From the NCBI RefSeq assembly GCF_008329525.1, contig NZ_NPKQ01000001.1, positions 868,001-932,000 of the forward strand: a stretch of DNA of 64,000 bases, written 5' to 3'. The notes below the pieces were generated by a model that did not search any database, was not told the DNA's origin, and saw only the letters and a list, made by a program, of their open reading frames with translations. The stretch's first letter is position 1. Each line of letters starts with the position of its first letter. The DNA is from Tardiphaga sp. P9-11 (GTDB lineage: Bacteria > Pseudomonadota > Alphaproteobacteria > Rhizobiales > Xanthobacteraceae). The position numbers and the translations under genes were made by a program. Positions 8,283-17,341 of this stretch are shown here, in pieces.

Positions 8283-9491
8283 ATGAAATTTGGACTGTTG
8301 TCGACGGCTGCTTTGTGCAGTCTTCTCTTCGCGACATCCGCTTTTGCGCAGCAAGGCGCAAACCAGGCGGTCAAGATCGGCATTCTCAACGACCAGTCCG
8401 GTGTTTACGCTGACTACGGCGGCAAATATTCGGTCGAAGCCGCCAAGATGGCGATCGAGGATTTCGGCGGGGAAGTGCTCGGCAAGAAGATCGAACTGAT
8501 CACCGCCGATCACCAGAACAAGCCTGATCTCGCCGTCTCGATCGCGCGCCGCTGGTATGACGTCGAAGGCGTCGACATGATCACCGAACTCACCACCTCC
8601 TCGGTGGCGCTCGCGGTACAGGAACTCTCGGCACAGGAAAAGAAGATCGACATCGTGGTGGGCGCGGCCTCATCGCGGGTGACCGGCGATGCCTGTACGC
8701 CCTATGGCTTTCACTGGTCGTTCGATACGCGAGCATTGGGTGTCGGCACCGGTGGCGCGCTGACAGAGGCCGGTGGTGACACCTGGTTCTTCCTCACGGC
8801 TGACTACGCCTTCGGTTATTCGCTGGAGAAGGACACCGGCGACATCGTGAAATCGAAGGGCGGCAAGGTGCTCGGTGCCGTCAGGCATCCGCTGAACTCG
8901 TCTGACTTCTCGTCGTTCTTGCTGCAGGCTCAGGCTTCCAAGGCCAAGGTCATCGGCCTGGCCAATGCTGGTCTCGATACAACGAATGCCGTGAAGCAGG
9001 CCGCCGAATTCGGCATCGTCGCCGGCGGTCAGAAGCTCGCCGGTCTCCTACTCACGCTCGCCGAAGTGAACGGCCTCGGGTTGCAGGCCGCCCAGGGCCT
9101 AGTGCTGACGGAATCGTTCTATTGGGACCGCGACGACAAATCGCGTGAATTCGCCGATCGCTTCTTCAAGCGCACCCAGCGTATGCCCAACATGATCCAG
9201 GCTGGCACCTATTCGTCGACGCTGTCTTATCTGAAGGCGGTGAAGGCGGCCGGCACGAAGGATTCCGAAGCGGTGGTGAAGAAGCTGAAGGAGCTTCCGG
9301 TCGATGACGCCTTCGCGCAGGGCGGCAAGGTGCTCGCCAATGGCCGTATGGTGAAGGACCTCTATCTGTTCGAGGTCAAGAAGCCGTCGGAATCCAAGAA
9401 GCCCTGGGACTACTACAAGCAGCTTGCTGTGGTCCCCGGCGACAAGGCCTATCCGAGCGCCAAGGATAGCGGCTGCCCGCTGATGAAGTAA
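8283..9491 (+). CDS. Branched-chain amino acid-type ABC transporter substrate-binding protein
   Basis: 402 residues from the ATG at 8283, preceded by GGGAGG. It has a Sec signal peptide (MKFGLLSTAALCSLLFATSA, cleavage at FAQ near residue 23). The mature start AVKIGILNDQSGVYADYGG is the typical opening of periplasmic binding protein type I (LivJ/AmiC-like). Later landmarks are a DHQNKPD loop and the ADYAFGYSLEKDTGDIV strand-helix. It should bind a small ligand in the periplasm. No permease or ATPase genes adjoin it, so it either shares components encoded elsewhere or serves as an orphan receptor. It converges on the AttH-like gene across a long hairpin. Confidence 0.85.
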   Translation: MKFGLLSTAALCSLLFATSAFAQQGANQAVKIGILNDQSGVYADYGGKYSVEAAKMAIEDFGGEVLGKKIELITADHQNKPDLAVSIARRWYDVEGVDMITELTTSSVALAVQELSAQEKKIDIVVGAASSRVTGDACTPYGFHWSFDTRALGVGTGGALTEAGGDTWFFLTADYAFGYSLEKDTGDIVKSKGGKVLGAVRHPLNSSDFSSFLLQAQASKAKVIGLANAGLDTTNAVKQAAEFGIVAGGQKLAGLLLTLAEVNGLGLQAAQGLVLTESFYWDRDDKSREFADRFFKRTQRMPNMIQAGTYSSTLSYLKAVKAAGTKDSEAVVKKLKELPVDDAFAQGGKVLANGRMVKDLYLFEVKKPSESKKPWDYYKQLAVVPGDKAYPSAKDSGCPLMK

Positions 9492-9498
9492 GCTTCGC

Positions 9499-9536
9499 TT
9501 CTTAACCTCTCCCCGCTTGCGGGGAGAGGTTAAGAA
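9499..9536. terminator. 16-bp perfect hairpin between convergent genes
   Basis: The arm TTCTTAACCTCTCCCC at 9499-9514 is perfectly complementary to 9521-9536 around a GCTTGC loop. It sits 8 nt after the stop of the binding-protein gene and 11 nt before the end of the convergent AttH-like gene. It could end transcription in both directions, although U-tracts are short. The sequence type (CTCTCCCCGC with its complement) also looks like a dispersed intergenic repeat. Confidence 0.6.
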
Positions 9537-9546
9537 AACAGCGTCT

Positions 9547-10632
9547 TCAATATCCCGTCATCTCCAGATAACCAACGCCACTATGGCTTCCCGTGAAGCT
9601 CACCGGCCCTTCCCAGTACGGGAAGCTCGTCGTCATCCAGCTCTTGGCATTCAGCGGCGAGGTTGCGATCTGTAATCCGCGCGATGCGATCGATACCTTC
9701 CATGACGTAGGGATCCTGCGACCGGCGATCTCTGTCATGACAGTCGGCGTCATATCTATGGTGCCTGAGGCAAGCTGTTCTGATTTTCCGTCCGCGGTGA
9801 TCCAGTTGCCGGCAAAATAATGTGCGCCATCTTTTTGCCTGAGACGAAACAGCATCAGCTTCGCATTGTCAGGCAGATGCAGTGAGAACCAGTCCCAGCC
9901 GGTCTGGTCCGATGCGAGCGGCTGGCTCGAATATTCCCTGTCCATCCAGGCGTGGCCGGTGACGGCGATCTCCTTGCCGTCGACGGCTAGCATGCCTTGC
10001 GCGGTGAAGTACGGCTGGCTGTAATAATACGACGCCTGTCCGCGTTCCGACTTACGGCTGTAGCCGTTGTCGCCCTGCAGTACGAGTGGCTGCCTGGCAT
10101 CGAGGCGCAGGCGGTAGCTGAAATCCGCTGACGATGCCGACACATCGAGCGGCGCAACTGTCTTGTCGTCGAAGTTCTCAAGCTCGCGCATTTCCCATGC
10201 ATCGATCCATGCACGGAACGGCGTTATCGTGACACCGGTTTGACCGACGCCGCCGCGGGCAAAGGTTTCGGTCGCATGATGCGTCGTCGCCGATGTCACC
10301 GCTGCATGGCCCATCCAGATCTGCGGCGTCGCCCAGCCGTCGCCTTCTGCGCCCGCCGCCATCGCCTGACGAAACAGCGTCCACTGTGCGCCATAGGCAT
10401 TGCCTGATGCGTCCGCGAGATTGGCGGTGAGGTACCACCACTCGATGCGGAAGTCCGAATGCGGGCCGTGATCGGCCGGAAAGGCGAGGGGGCGTCCGGG
10501 CACGACGCTGGCAAAGCCTTCGGCGTCGCGGCCGAGGCCGGCAAAGCCTTGGGCGAATGCGCGTGAACCGCCGAGGCCGAGCAATGCGGCGGCGCCGATC
10601 AAGCTACGACGTGTGAGCAAGCTATCGTTCAT
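9547..10632 (-). CDS. AttH-like secreted lipocalin-domain protein (carotenoid 1,2-hydratase superfamily)
   Basis: 361 residues. The N-terminus has twin arginines in TRRSLIGAAALLGLGG and an AFAQ cleavage site, suggesting Tat or Sec export. The body contains PADHGPHSDFRIEWWYLTAN, WTLFRQAM, and later HAWMDREYSSQPL and GWDWFSLHL. These are the recurring motifs of AttH/CrtC-type double lipocalin proteins. CrtC members hydrate carotenoids, while AttH members travel with an ABC exporter. The gene overlaps the upstream FtsX-type permease by 11 nt and the ATPase precedes that, so it belongs to an AttEFGH-like three-gene operon. A role with a lipid or envelope ligand is inference. Confidence 0.8.
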   Translation of the reverse strand: MNDSLLTRRSLIGAAALLGLGGSRAFAQGFAGLGRDAEGFASVVPGRPLAFPADHGPHSDFRIEWWYLTANLADASGNAYGAQWTLFRQAMAAGAEGDGWATPQIWMGHAAVTSATTHHATETFARGGVGQTGVTITPFRAWIDAWEMRELENFDDKTVAPLDVSASSADFSYRLRLDARQPLVLQGDNGYSRKSERGQASYYYSQPYFTAQGMLAVDGKEIAVTGHAWMDREYSSQPLASDQTGWDWFSLHLPDNAKLMLFRLRQKDGAHYFAGNWITADGKSEQLASGTIDMTPTVMTEIAGRRIPTSWKVSIASRGLQIATSPLNAKSWMTTSFPYWEGPVSFTGSHSGVGYLEMTGY

Positions 10633-13084
10633 TGGCGAACACCTTCACCAGCGTGGTTGGTTGCATGCGCAGCAGCTTCATGATCGGCAGCAGAGCTGCG
10701 AGCAGCGAGGCCAGAATGGCGACGCAGAGCAGCTGGATGAGTTGCAACGGAAACACATGGAATGGCAGGCGCCAGCCAAATGCCTTCACATTGACGATAG
10801 CGATGAGACACCAAGCCACCAGGAGGCCGAGTGGCAGCGCCAGCAGTGAGGTAATCAAGGCGACCGACAGCGTCTTTAGTAATTCGATGCCGGCCAGACG
10901 CCGGCGCGTGATACCGATGGCCCAGAGCGGCGCCAGCTGGGGCAGGCGCGAATTGCTCAATGTGAGCAGGCTGGTGAGCAGCGCAACTCCGGCGACGCCG
11001 AGCGTGAAGGCGTTGAGCGCGGCCGTCACCGCGAAGGTGCGATTGAAGATCGCCTGTGACTCCGATTTCACCGTCGTCTGATCGGCGAGATTGCGACCAT
11101 CAAGGCCGAAGCGGGTACGAATGGCTGTGATCAGCGCCGGCACATCCCCAGGCGTCACGCGCAGGCCCATGCGGGTCTGCGAAATGTCAGGGAAATGTTT
11201 GACCAGTGCATCCACGTTGACGCCGATCTGTCCTTTCGGATTACCGTAATCCGCATAGATCGCCACGACGTCGAGCGGCCAGTTGCCGGTCGGCGTCGGC
11301 ACGTCGAGATGGTCACCGAGTTTGAGCTTCATGCGCAGCGAGAGTTGTTCGCTGATAAGCGCCCCGTCGCCGGTGCGCACGCGATCCCATGCATTGCTGG
11401 TGGAATCCAGCAGTGGCCATTGATCGCGATAGGTGGCGTGATCGGCGAAGCCGAGAAGCTCGATCGGCGCACCGTTGAACTGCACGTCGGTGCGGCTGCC
11501 GGGCAGAACTGCCTGCACGTCGGGGCGGGTCTTCAGCCAGGTCTTGATCTCGCTTGCCTGCTTCTCGCTCGCCGCGTTCAGATAGATCTCGGACGCCAGC
11601 CGCCCGTCGAGCCATCCCGTAAAGGTGCGGCTGAAACTCTCCACCATGGTGCCGACGCCGACATTGACGGCGAGCGCCAGCAGCAGTGCCATCAGCGCCA
11701 GCGACAGGCCGGAAAGCTGCAGTCGGCTGTCGGCCCAGAACCATGTGATGAGCGGGCGTCGCGTGCTGCGTTCACCGCCGGCAAGGACGATGCCGAGGAT
11801 GACCGGCAATGCGAGCGCCGCGCCGAGCAACAATGCGGCAAGCACGAAGAAGCCGGCAATCAGTGAATCGCCAAGCCAGAGCGCGAGCCCGGCAGCGATG
11901 AACACGAGCAATGCGCCCGTGCCTTGCAGCCGCAGCCAGCGATGCTGTGCCTGTTGCCAGGCATAGGGTTGCGCGGTGGCGAGTAGGGGGAGACGGACAG
12001 CTTTCAGCAGGCTCGATGTTGCCGCCAGCAGCGCGCCGATGATGGAAATCGCGAGACCAGCGAACCACCATTCGGGCTTTAGTGTAAGTTGCCCCGGGAT
12101 TTGCGCGCCATAGAGCCCGCGCAGGCTGGCCGCAACATCGGGCAGCAGCGATGCGGCAATGAAATAGCCGCAGACGAGACCGATGACGCCGGCGATCAGT
12201 GCAATGCTGACAAGCTCCAGCACCAGCACGCTGTTGAGCTGTCGCGCCGAGACGCCGCAGGCGCGTAGCGTGCGCAGCATGGGTAGTCGTTGTTCGAAGC
12301 CGAGGCCGACGGCGGAATTGACGATGAACAGGCCGACGAAGAAGGACAGCAGGCCGAAGGCGGTGAGGTTGAGATGAAAGCTGTCCGTGAGACGCTCCAG
12401 ATCGGTCTCTGCATCCGGCTGCACCAATCGCAACTGATTGCCGGTGACGCTCTCGAGCGATGCGCGAGGACCCTTGGTGCTGCCGATCAGCAGGCGCGAG
12501 ATCTGGTTCGGCATCTTCATCAGCTTCTGCGCAATACCGATATCGACGACCACCACACCGGGCGCGAGCTGCGGCTGCAGTTTCAGCGGCGGTAGCGGTG
12601 TGCCGTCACTGAGCGCAGGCGTTGCGCCTTCGGTGAGGCCGAGGCTGGCCAGCGTTTCCAGTGCAATCAACGCCTGACCGGGCGGCGTGAGAAACGCCTG
12701 CGCGCCGGTCCTGCCGATTTCCGTCGCAGCGCTGGCTTCGATAGGCATCGTGACAGGCTCGATACCAAGCAGGCGCACCGAGCGGCCGCCGATTTGCGCG
12801 CGGCCTTCGACGACGGGCGAGACCGGCCAGCTGGCGCGGCGCAGATCGACGAAGAGTTGCTGTGCAAACGCACCGCCGCTGGTGGCGACCAGCATCGGCG
12901 TGCGTGTGCCGCCGAACGCCGCCGCGGCGCGGTCATAGCTAGTGCGGGCCTGCTGGTTCAGCGCCTGTATGCCGCTCCAAAGCGCGGTAGCAGCGATCAG
13001 GCCGATCAGGAGCGTCGCGAACTGCATCGGATGCCGGCGCCAGTGGCTGAGCAGCACGGCGAGGATCCAGAGCGCGCGTTTCAC
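10622..13084 (-). CDS. ABC transporter permease, FtsX/MacB-like, duplicated domain
   Basis: 820 residues. An N-terminal membrane helix (residues 20-42, FATLLIGLIAATALWSGIQA) precedes a long periplasmic region. A first FtsX membrane block lies near residues 230-330 (LTAFGLLSFFVGLFIVNSAV). Then come further helices around 380-480, a second periplasmic domain, and a final FtsX block near 690-810 (LGVAGVALLTSLLTLSN, LLALPLGLLVAWCLIAIVNV). This duplicated FtsX architecture is typical of lipoprotein- or lipid-handling type VII ABC systems. It overlaps the ATPase gene by 4 nt upstream and the AttH-like gene by 11 nt downstream, indicating translational coupling of one complex. Confidence 0.85.
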   Translation of the reverse strand: MKRALWILAVLLSHWRRHPMQFATLLIGLIAATALWSGIQALNQQARTSYDRAAAAFGGTRTPMLVATSGGAFAQQLFVDLRRASWPVSPVVEGRAQIGGRSVRLLGIEPVTMPIEASAATEIGRTGAQAFLTPPGQALIALETLASLGLTEGATPALSDGTPLPPLKLQPQLAPGVVVVDIGIAQKLMKMPNQISRLLIGSTKGPRASLESVTGNQLRLVQPDAETDLERLTDSFHLNLTAFGLLSFFVGLFIVNSAVGLGFEQRLPMLRTLRACGVSARQLNSVLVLELVSIALIAGVIGLVCGYFIAASLLPDVAASLRGLYGAQIPGQLTLKPEWWFAGLAISIIGALLAATSSLLKAVRLPLLATAQPYAWQQAQHRWLRLQGTGALLVFIAAGLALWLGDSLIAGFFVLAALLLGAALALPVILGIVLAGGERSTRRPLITWFWADSRLQLSGLSLALMALLLALAVNVGVGTMVESFSRTFTGWLDGRLASEIYLNAASEKQASEIKTWLKTRPDVQAVLPGSRTDVQFNGAPIELLGFADHATYRDQWPLLDSTSNAWDRVRTGDGALISEQLSLRMKLKLGDHLDVPTPTGNWPLDVVAIYADYGNPKGQIGVNVDALVKHFPDISQTRMGLRVTPGDVPALITAIRTRFGLDGRNLADQTTVKSESQAIFNRTFAVTAALNAFTLGVAGVALLTSLLTLSNSRLPQLAPLWAIGITRRRLAGIELLKTLSVALITSLLALPLGLLVAWCLIAIVNVKAFGWRLPFHVFPLQLIQLLCVAILASLLAALLPIMKLLRMQPTTLVKVFANER

Positions 13085-13734
13085 GCGATCAGTCCGGCAT
13101 GGAGGTGGACGTGGCGATCCAGCGTGGCGGCGAGACGCACGCTATGGGTCACCATCAGGAAACCACAGCCGGTGCGCGCGACCAGATCGCGCGCGAGCTT
13201 TAAGACTTCGTCAGCCGTGTCCTCGTCGAGATTGCCGGTGGGTTCATCGGCAAGCAGCAGCAGCGGTTTCGAGGCCAGCGCACGGCCGATGGCGACGCGC
13301 TGCTGCTGGCCGCCGGAGAGCTGTTCGGGATAGCGCTTGAGCAACGCGCCGAGGCCGAGGCGTTCGATGAGCTCGCTTTGCCAGGCCGCGTCATGCTTGC
13401 CGGAAATGCGCGACTGAAATGCCAGATTATCGGCGACCGACAGCGACGGGATGAGGTTGAACTGCTGGAATACGAGGCCGAGTCGGTGCCGGCGCAGGGC
13501 CGCGCGCGCGGAATCGGTCAGGCCGGTGATGGTGATCTCGCCAAGCTGAATGGCTCCACTGTCAGCTTCATCCAGACCGGCGATCAGATGCAGTAGCGTG
13601 CTCTTGCCGCTGCCGGATTCGCCGGTCAGCGCCACGCTTTCACCTGCGGCGATGTCGAGATCGACGCCGCGCAGCACCGCGACTAGTTCCTGGGCCGAGC
13701 GATAGGATTTGGTGAGATGGCGAACCGTGAGCAT
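13081..13734 (-). CDS. ABC transporter ATP-binding protein, LolD/MacB type
   Basis: 217 residues with all ATPase elements: Walker A GESGSGKST near residue 38, Q-loop FQQFNLIPSLSVADN, signature LSGGQQQRVAIGRAL, Walker B LLLLADEPTGNLD and an H-loop MVTHS. The NLDEDTADEVL and short LolD-like length place it in the family that powers FtsX-type permeases. It is first in the three-gene minus-strand operon and its stop overlaps the permease start. Substrate unknown; the secreted lipocalin partner suggests an envelope-associated hydrophobic compound. Confidence 0.9.
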   Translation of the reverse strand: MLTVRHLTKSYRSAQELVAVLRGVDLDIAAGESVALTGESGSGKSTLLHLIAGLDEADSGAIQLGEITITGLTDSARAALRRHRLGLVFQQFNLIPSLSVADNLAFQSRISGKHDAAWQSELIERLGLGALLKRYPEQLSGGQQQRVAIGRALASKPLLLLADEPTGNLDEDTADEVLKLARDLVARTGCGFLMVTHSVRLAATLDRHVHLHAGLIA

Positions 13735-13782
13735 GCGGAGCCATCATAACAGAAGCACATCGCCTGCGCGATGACGCCGACG

Positions 13783-14997
13783 TTACCGCTTACGTTCCGA
13801 CACCAGCGCCAGCAGCACGGTCGCCGCCATGAAACAGGCAGAGGCGCCGAACACCCAATGCGGCAATGCGTGGTCCATGAACCAGCCGAATAGAATCGGG
13901 CTGATAATGCCGCCGAAATTGAACCCGGTGGAGACGATGCCGAAGGCGCGGCCGGCAGCCCCGGGCGGGGCAGCCTCGCGCACCAGCATGTCGCGCGACG
14001 GCGTCAGCACGCCGCCGAGGAAGCCGGCGGTGGCCATGGCCGCGACGATCACCGGCGTCGGCAAGGTGAACACTGCGATGGCGCAGATGATGATAGCATT
14101 GACGGTGAAACACACCGCGGCAACGCGGCTGTGATGCCGGGTGCGATCGGCGAGCCAGCCGCCGGCCAGCACGCCGATCGCGCTGGCGGCGAGGAAGGCG
14201 GTCAGCGCGATATTCGCCGATGACAGCGTGGCGCCGTAGCCGTTCATCAGCGCGACGATGCCGAAACTGTTGATGCCGTTCTGCGACAGTGACAGCAGCG
14301 TGAAGAACAGCGTCAACATCAGGATCGCCGGGGTCATCATGCTGACCTTCGGCGACTCGGCGCCATTGGCGGCGTCGCCATCAGCCATCGCGCCGGCATC
14401 GGGGATACCGACCACGACCAGCATCAGTGCTATGACCACGCCGATCCCGCCGGCCACGATCAACGCGCCGCGACCGCCGATGCCGACCAGCAGCGCAGCC
14501 ATCAGCGGAGGCGCGACGGCGCCGCCAACAAAGCCGGCAAAGGTATGGATCGAAAATGCGCGGCCCATCTTCGACTCGTCCATATGGGCGGCGAGGATGG
14601 CGTAATCGGCCGGGTGATAGACGCTGTTGGCGAGGCCGAGCAGCGCGGCGCAGATAATCAGCGCGGGATAGCTCAGCAACAGGCCGAGCGCGATCAGTGC
14701 GCAGCCGCCGAGCATGACGCCGAGGATCAGGATCTTGCGCGCGCCGATGCGATCGACGAGATAGCCGATCGGTGCCTGGGTGAGGCCGGACACAACGGCG
14801 AAGGTGGTCAGCGCGAAACCGAGTTCGATATAGCCAACGCCGAGCCGATCCTTCAGGAACGGGAACAGCATCGGCAGCACGAAGATGTGGAAGTGACTGA
14901 CCCAATGCGCGGTGGAGATCGCCGTCAGCGTGCGCGTCGCCGAAGGGGCGTGGTCGCGCGACGCCAAATGCGAGGTCGAGGCCGGAATATCGACCAT
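13783..14997 (-). CDS. MFS transporter
   Basis: 404 residues with about 12 hydrophobic segments. The N-terminal half contains the loop 2-3 MFS signature as GYLVDRIGARKILILGVML and a conserved TQAPIG segment. The second half repeats it as GGWLADRTRHHSRV. HWVSHFHIFVLPMLFPFLKD near the N-terminus resembles Fsr-like and related efflux members. The ATG at 14997 is preferred because GGTGG lies 8 nt upstream; an in-frame GTG at 15009 would add four residues. It should be a secondary transporter of the inner membrane with unknown substrate. It is divergent from the ATP-grasp gene. Confidence 0.85.
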   Translation of the reverse strand: MVDIPASTSHLASRDHAPSATRTLTAISTAHWVSHFHIFVLPMLFPFLKDRLGVGYIELGFALTTFAVVSGLTQAPIGYLVDRIGARKILILGVMLGGCALIALGLLLSYPALIICAALLGLANSVYHPADYAILAAHMDESKMGRAFSIHTFAGFVGGAVAPPLMAALLVGIGGRGALIVAGGIGVVIALMLVVVGIPDAGAMADGDAANGAESPKVSMMTPAILMLTLFFTLLSLSQNGINSFGIVALMNGYGATLSSANIALTAFLAASAIGVLAGGWLADRTRHHSRVAAVCFTVNAIIICAIAVFTLPTPVIVAAMATAGFLGGVLTPSRDMLVREAAPPGAAGRAFGIVSTGFNFGGIISPILFGWFMDHALPHWVFGASACFMAATVLLALVSERKR

Positions 14998-15172
14998 ATG
15001 CGTTTCCACCCAAGGCGGCTGACGGCCGCTTGTTGCAGCCTCGAAAAGATGCGTTATGCCTACGTTCGCAGCAGGTTAAAGTCCATGAGCGCTGCGACAT
15101 GCAGGAGTTGCGGCTCATGCAGGGCGGCATCCGGACGCGCGACGGCGGTCTGATAATGCGACATGATTGGGC

Positions 15173-16426
15173 ATGATGACGGGGCGCCCGAATTTTAGGC
15201 CGCTGCGCATCCTGCTGTCGGAAGGTACCAGCACCTCCGCGCGGGAAGCGGTCACCGTGCTCGGGCTCGCCGGCCATGTGGTGGATGTCTGCGATCCCGC
15301 AACGGCCGGGCTGGCGCGGTTCTCGCGATTTGCCCGGTCCTATCATCGCTGCCCGGGAATGCGCGACGATCCCGGCGGCTTCCTGCGCTTCATCGAAGGC
15401 TTGCTGGCGGAGCGCCGCTATGACGTGCTGCTGCCGATCCACGAGCAGGGCTTTCTGTTCGCGAAGGTACAGGCGCGGCTGGCGGCGCGGACGGGCCTCG
15501 CGCTGCCGTCCTTCGAGAATTACCGGACGGCGCATAGCAAGGCAGGCTTCAGCCGGATGCTAAGTCAGCTTGGTCTGCCGCAGCCGGAGACGTGGATCGT
15601 CTCCAGCGCCGATGCGCTCCGGGATGCTGTTCGTTATCCATGCGTCATCAAGACGGCGATCGGCACCGCCGGCCGTGGCGTCTGGATGGTGCGCGACGAT
15701 GCTGACCTTGCGGCGACAACGGTGGAACTGGAGTCCGGCAACGGCTTTGCCGGCGAGGTACTTGTGCAGGCGCTTGTCGCGGGCGCAACCGAGAAGGCGC
15801 AGGGCGTGTTCTGTCATGGCGAGTTGATCGGCTTTCACGCCTATCGCCAAATCATGGAGGGCGCCGGCGGCGGCGATGCCATCAAACGCAGTGCAAGACG
15901 CGATCGCGTGCGCGACGATCTCGCGGCCATTGGCCGGCATCTCGCCTGGCACGGCGCGCTGTCGATCGATTTCATCATGCCCCATGACGGCAGCGGACCG
16001 CTCTATGTTGATTGCAATCCGCGACTGGTGGAGCCGATGGCGGCGTATCTCGCCGGCGTCGATCTGGTCGACCCCTTGCTGCGTGTCTCGCTCGGCGAAA
16101 CGCCGGAAGTCGCGCCAGCGACGCGCGAAGGTGTCATCACGCATCAGGCGATGCAGGCGTTGCTCGGCGGGGCGCAGCGCGGTGGTGCTAGGCGCGATCT
16201 GTTGCGCATCTGCCGCGATATCTGGTGCCAACGTGGCGACTATGGCGGCAGTACGGAAGAACTCACGCCGGTGCACATGGACTGGATCAGCTCCATACCG
16301 CTGGTGATGACCGCGTTGTTGCTGCTGGTGTCGCCGAGGCTGTCGCATGTGCTGGTGAAGCGGGGGTGGGGCGCGCATCTGCTAGATGCCAGGACGGTTG
16401 CGGTCATCGAAAGCGAGACATTCTAG
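15173..16426 (+). CDS. ATP-grasp family protein
   Basis: About 417 residues. The N-terminal pre-ATP-grasp domain (LRILLSEGTSTSAREAVTVL) is followed by the ATP-grasp body. YPCVIKTAIGTAGRGVWMV holds the ATP-binding lysine and glycine-rich loop, GEVLVQALVAG is the hinge, and LYVDCNPRLVEPM carries the Mg-binding Asn. It resembles carboxylate-amine ligases of the PylC/carbamoyl-phosphate-synthase-like group that activate a carboxylate as acyl phosphate. A hydrophobic stretch near residue 365 (LVMTALLLLVSPRL) is unusual for the fold and may associate with membrane. ATG 15173 or 15176 are equivalent starts. The substrate is unknown. Confidence 0.75.
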   Translation: MMTGRPNFRPLRILLSEGTSTSAREAVTVLGLAGHVVDVCDPATAGLARFSRFARSYHRCPGMRDDPGGFLRFIEGLLAERRYDVLLPIHEQGFLFAKVQARLAARTGLALPSFENYRTAHSKAGFSRMLSQLGLPQPETWIVSSADALRDAVRYPCVIKTAIGTAGRGVWMVRDDADLAATTVELESGNGFAGEVLVQALVAGATEKAQGVFCHGELIGFHAYRQIMEGAGGGDAIKRSARRDRVRDDLAAIGRHLAWHGALSIDFIMPHDGSGPLYVDCNPRLVEPMAAYLAGVDLVDPLLRVSLGETPEVAPATREGVITHQAMQALLGGAQRGGARRDLLRICRDIWCQRGDYGGSTEELTPVHMDWISSIPLVMTALLLLVSPRLSHVLVKRGWGAHLLDARTVAVIESETF

Positions 16427-16444
16427 CAGCCACGAACGCACGGA

Positions 16445-16458
16445 TTGATGTGTATCAA
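16445..16458. promoter_or_regulatory. FNR/FixK box upstream of the FixK-like regulator
   Basis: TTGATGTGTATCAA is a perfect TTGAT-N4-ATCAA dyad, the FNR/FixK consensus. Its centre is 73 nt upstream of the regulator's ATG at 16525. Class II activation would place the transcription start near 16492. This suggests autoregulation or control by another FixK/FNR protein. Confidence 0.8.
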
Positions 16459-16524
16459 TGCGCGTCGGTGTTGCCCGGCTACCCTAAAGTGCCCGCAACC
16501 CTGCGAGGTCGACAGAAACCCGGG

Positions 16525-17241
16525 ATGCGTATGACAAAGCTGATGGCTGCATCGTCTTTCGCGACGCCCTGTGCGAATGCGGCTGCGCAGCCGGTCGGCT
16601 TTCTGGAGCGTCTGGGGGGCACGGATCAGCGCCAGTTGATGGCCCTCGGTGAACGGGTGGCGTACGCGGCCCAGGACATTCTGTTCAAGCAGGGCATGCC
16701 CGCCGGCAGGTGCTTCAGCGTGGTCGAGGGGCTGGTTTGCCTTTACAGAACCGAACTCAACAGCCGCCGCCAGATCACCGGCTTCGCGCTGCCGGGCGAT
16801 ATCCTGGAGATCGCTACGCAGGGACACCATGACGTGTCGGCCGCAGCCATCGGCCCTGCGCTGGTCTGGGAAATCCCGCGTGAAAAATTCGCGCTATTCG
16901 CCAGCCACCGGCCCTATGTCCTGAGCGAGATAGTCACGCTGATGGCGGCCGAGATCGCTGACGCGCATGACAAGATGTTCTCACTCGGTCGCCGCGCGGC
17001 CGAAGAAAAGCTCACCGTGTTTCTGACGTCCTGGCGCGATCGGCTGGTGCGGCTTGGGCGCGATGTCGATCTGCTGCCGGTGCCGATGAGCCGGCGGGAT
17101 ATCGCCGATCATCTCGGTCTCACCGTCGAGACGGTGTGCCGGACGCTGGCCAAACTCGAACGGCGCGGCGTCCTCGAAATCTTGCCCGGGCGAATCCGGC
17201 TGCTGGATAGCGAAGCTGCTGCAGCTCCCGCTTTCGCCTGA
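16525..17241 (+). CDS. Crp/Fnr family transcriptional regulator, FixK-like
   Basis: 238 residues: N-terminal cyclic-nucleotide-type beta roll (residues 40-130) and a C-terminal winged helix (PMSRRDIADHLGLTVETVCRTLAKLERRG). There is no FNR-type Cys cluster at the N-terminus (one Cys at 16 only), so it should not carry an oxygen-labile 4Fe-4S cluster. That is typical of FixK. The recognition helix has E-T-V-C-R (Glu202, Cys205, Arg206), matching the E-x-x-S-R contact motif for TTGA half-sites with Cys replacing Ser. Matching boxes precede this gene, fixN and fixG, so it is the obvious local activator of the cbb3 genes. fixLJ is not present nearby. Confidence 0.85.
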   Translation: MRMTKLMAASSFATPCANAAAQPVGFLERLGGTDQRQLMALGERVAYAAQDILFKQGMPAGRCFSVVEGLVCLYRTELNSRRQITGFALPGDILEIATQGHHDVSAAAIGPALVWEIPREKFALFASHRPYVLSEIVTLMAAEIADAHDKMFSLGRRAAEEKLTVFLTSWRDRLVRLGRDVDLLPVPMSRRDIADHLGLTVETVCRTLAKLERRGVLEILPGRIRLLDSEAAAAPAFA

Positions 17242-17274
17242 AGCGTCGCGCGCGCACGGCGTTCTCCTGTTTTT

Positions 17275-17288
17275 TTGATTTCAATCAA
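17275..17288. promoter_or_regulatory. FNR/FixK box upstream of fixN
   Basis: TTGATTTCAATCAA is a perfect TTGAT-N4-ATCAA dyad. It ends 53 nt upstream of the fixN ATG at 17342, placing the expected start of transcription near 17322 for class II activation. It is the expected oxygen-limitation control site for the fixNOQP operon. Confidence 0.9.
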
Positions 17289-17341
17289 TTCGCCGAGTGC
17301 AGCGCCGTGATTGATGGAGGCGTGTTCGGGGAAGAATCATC

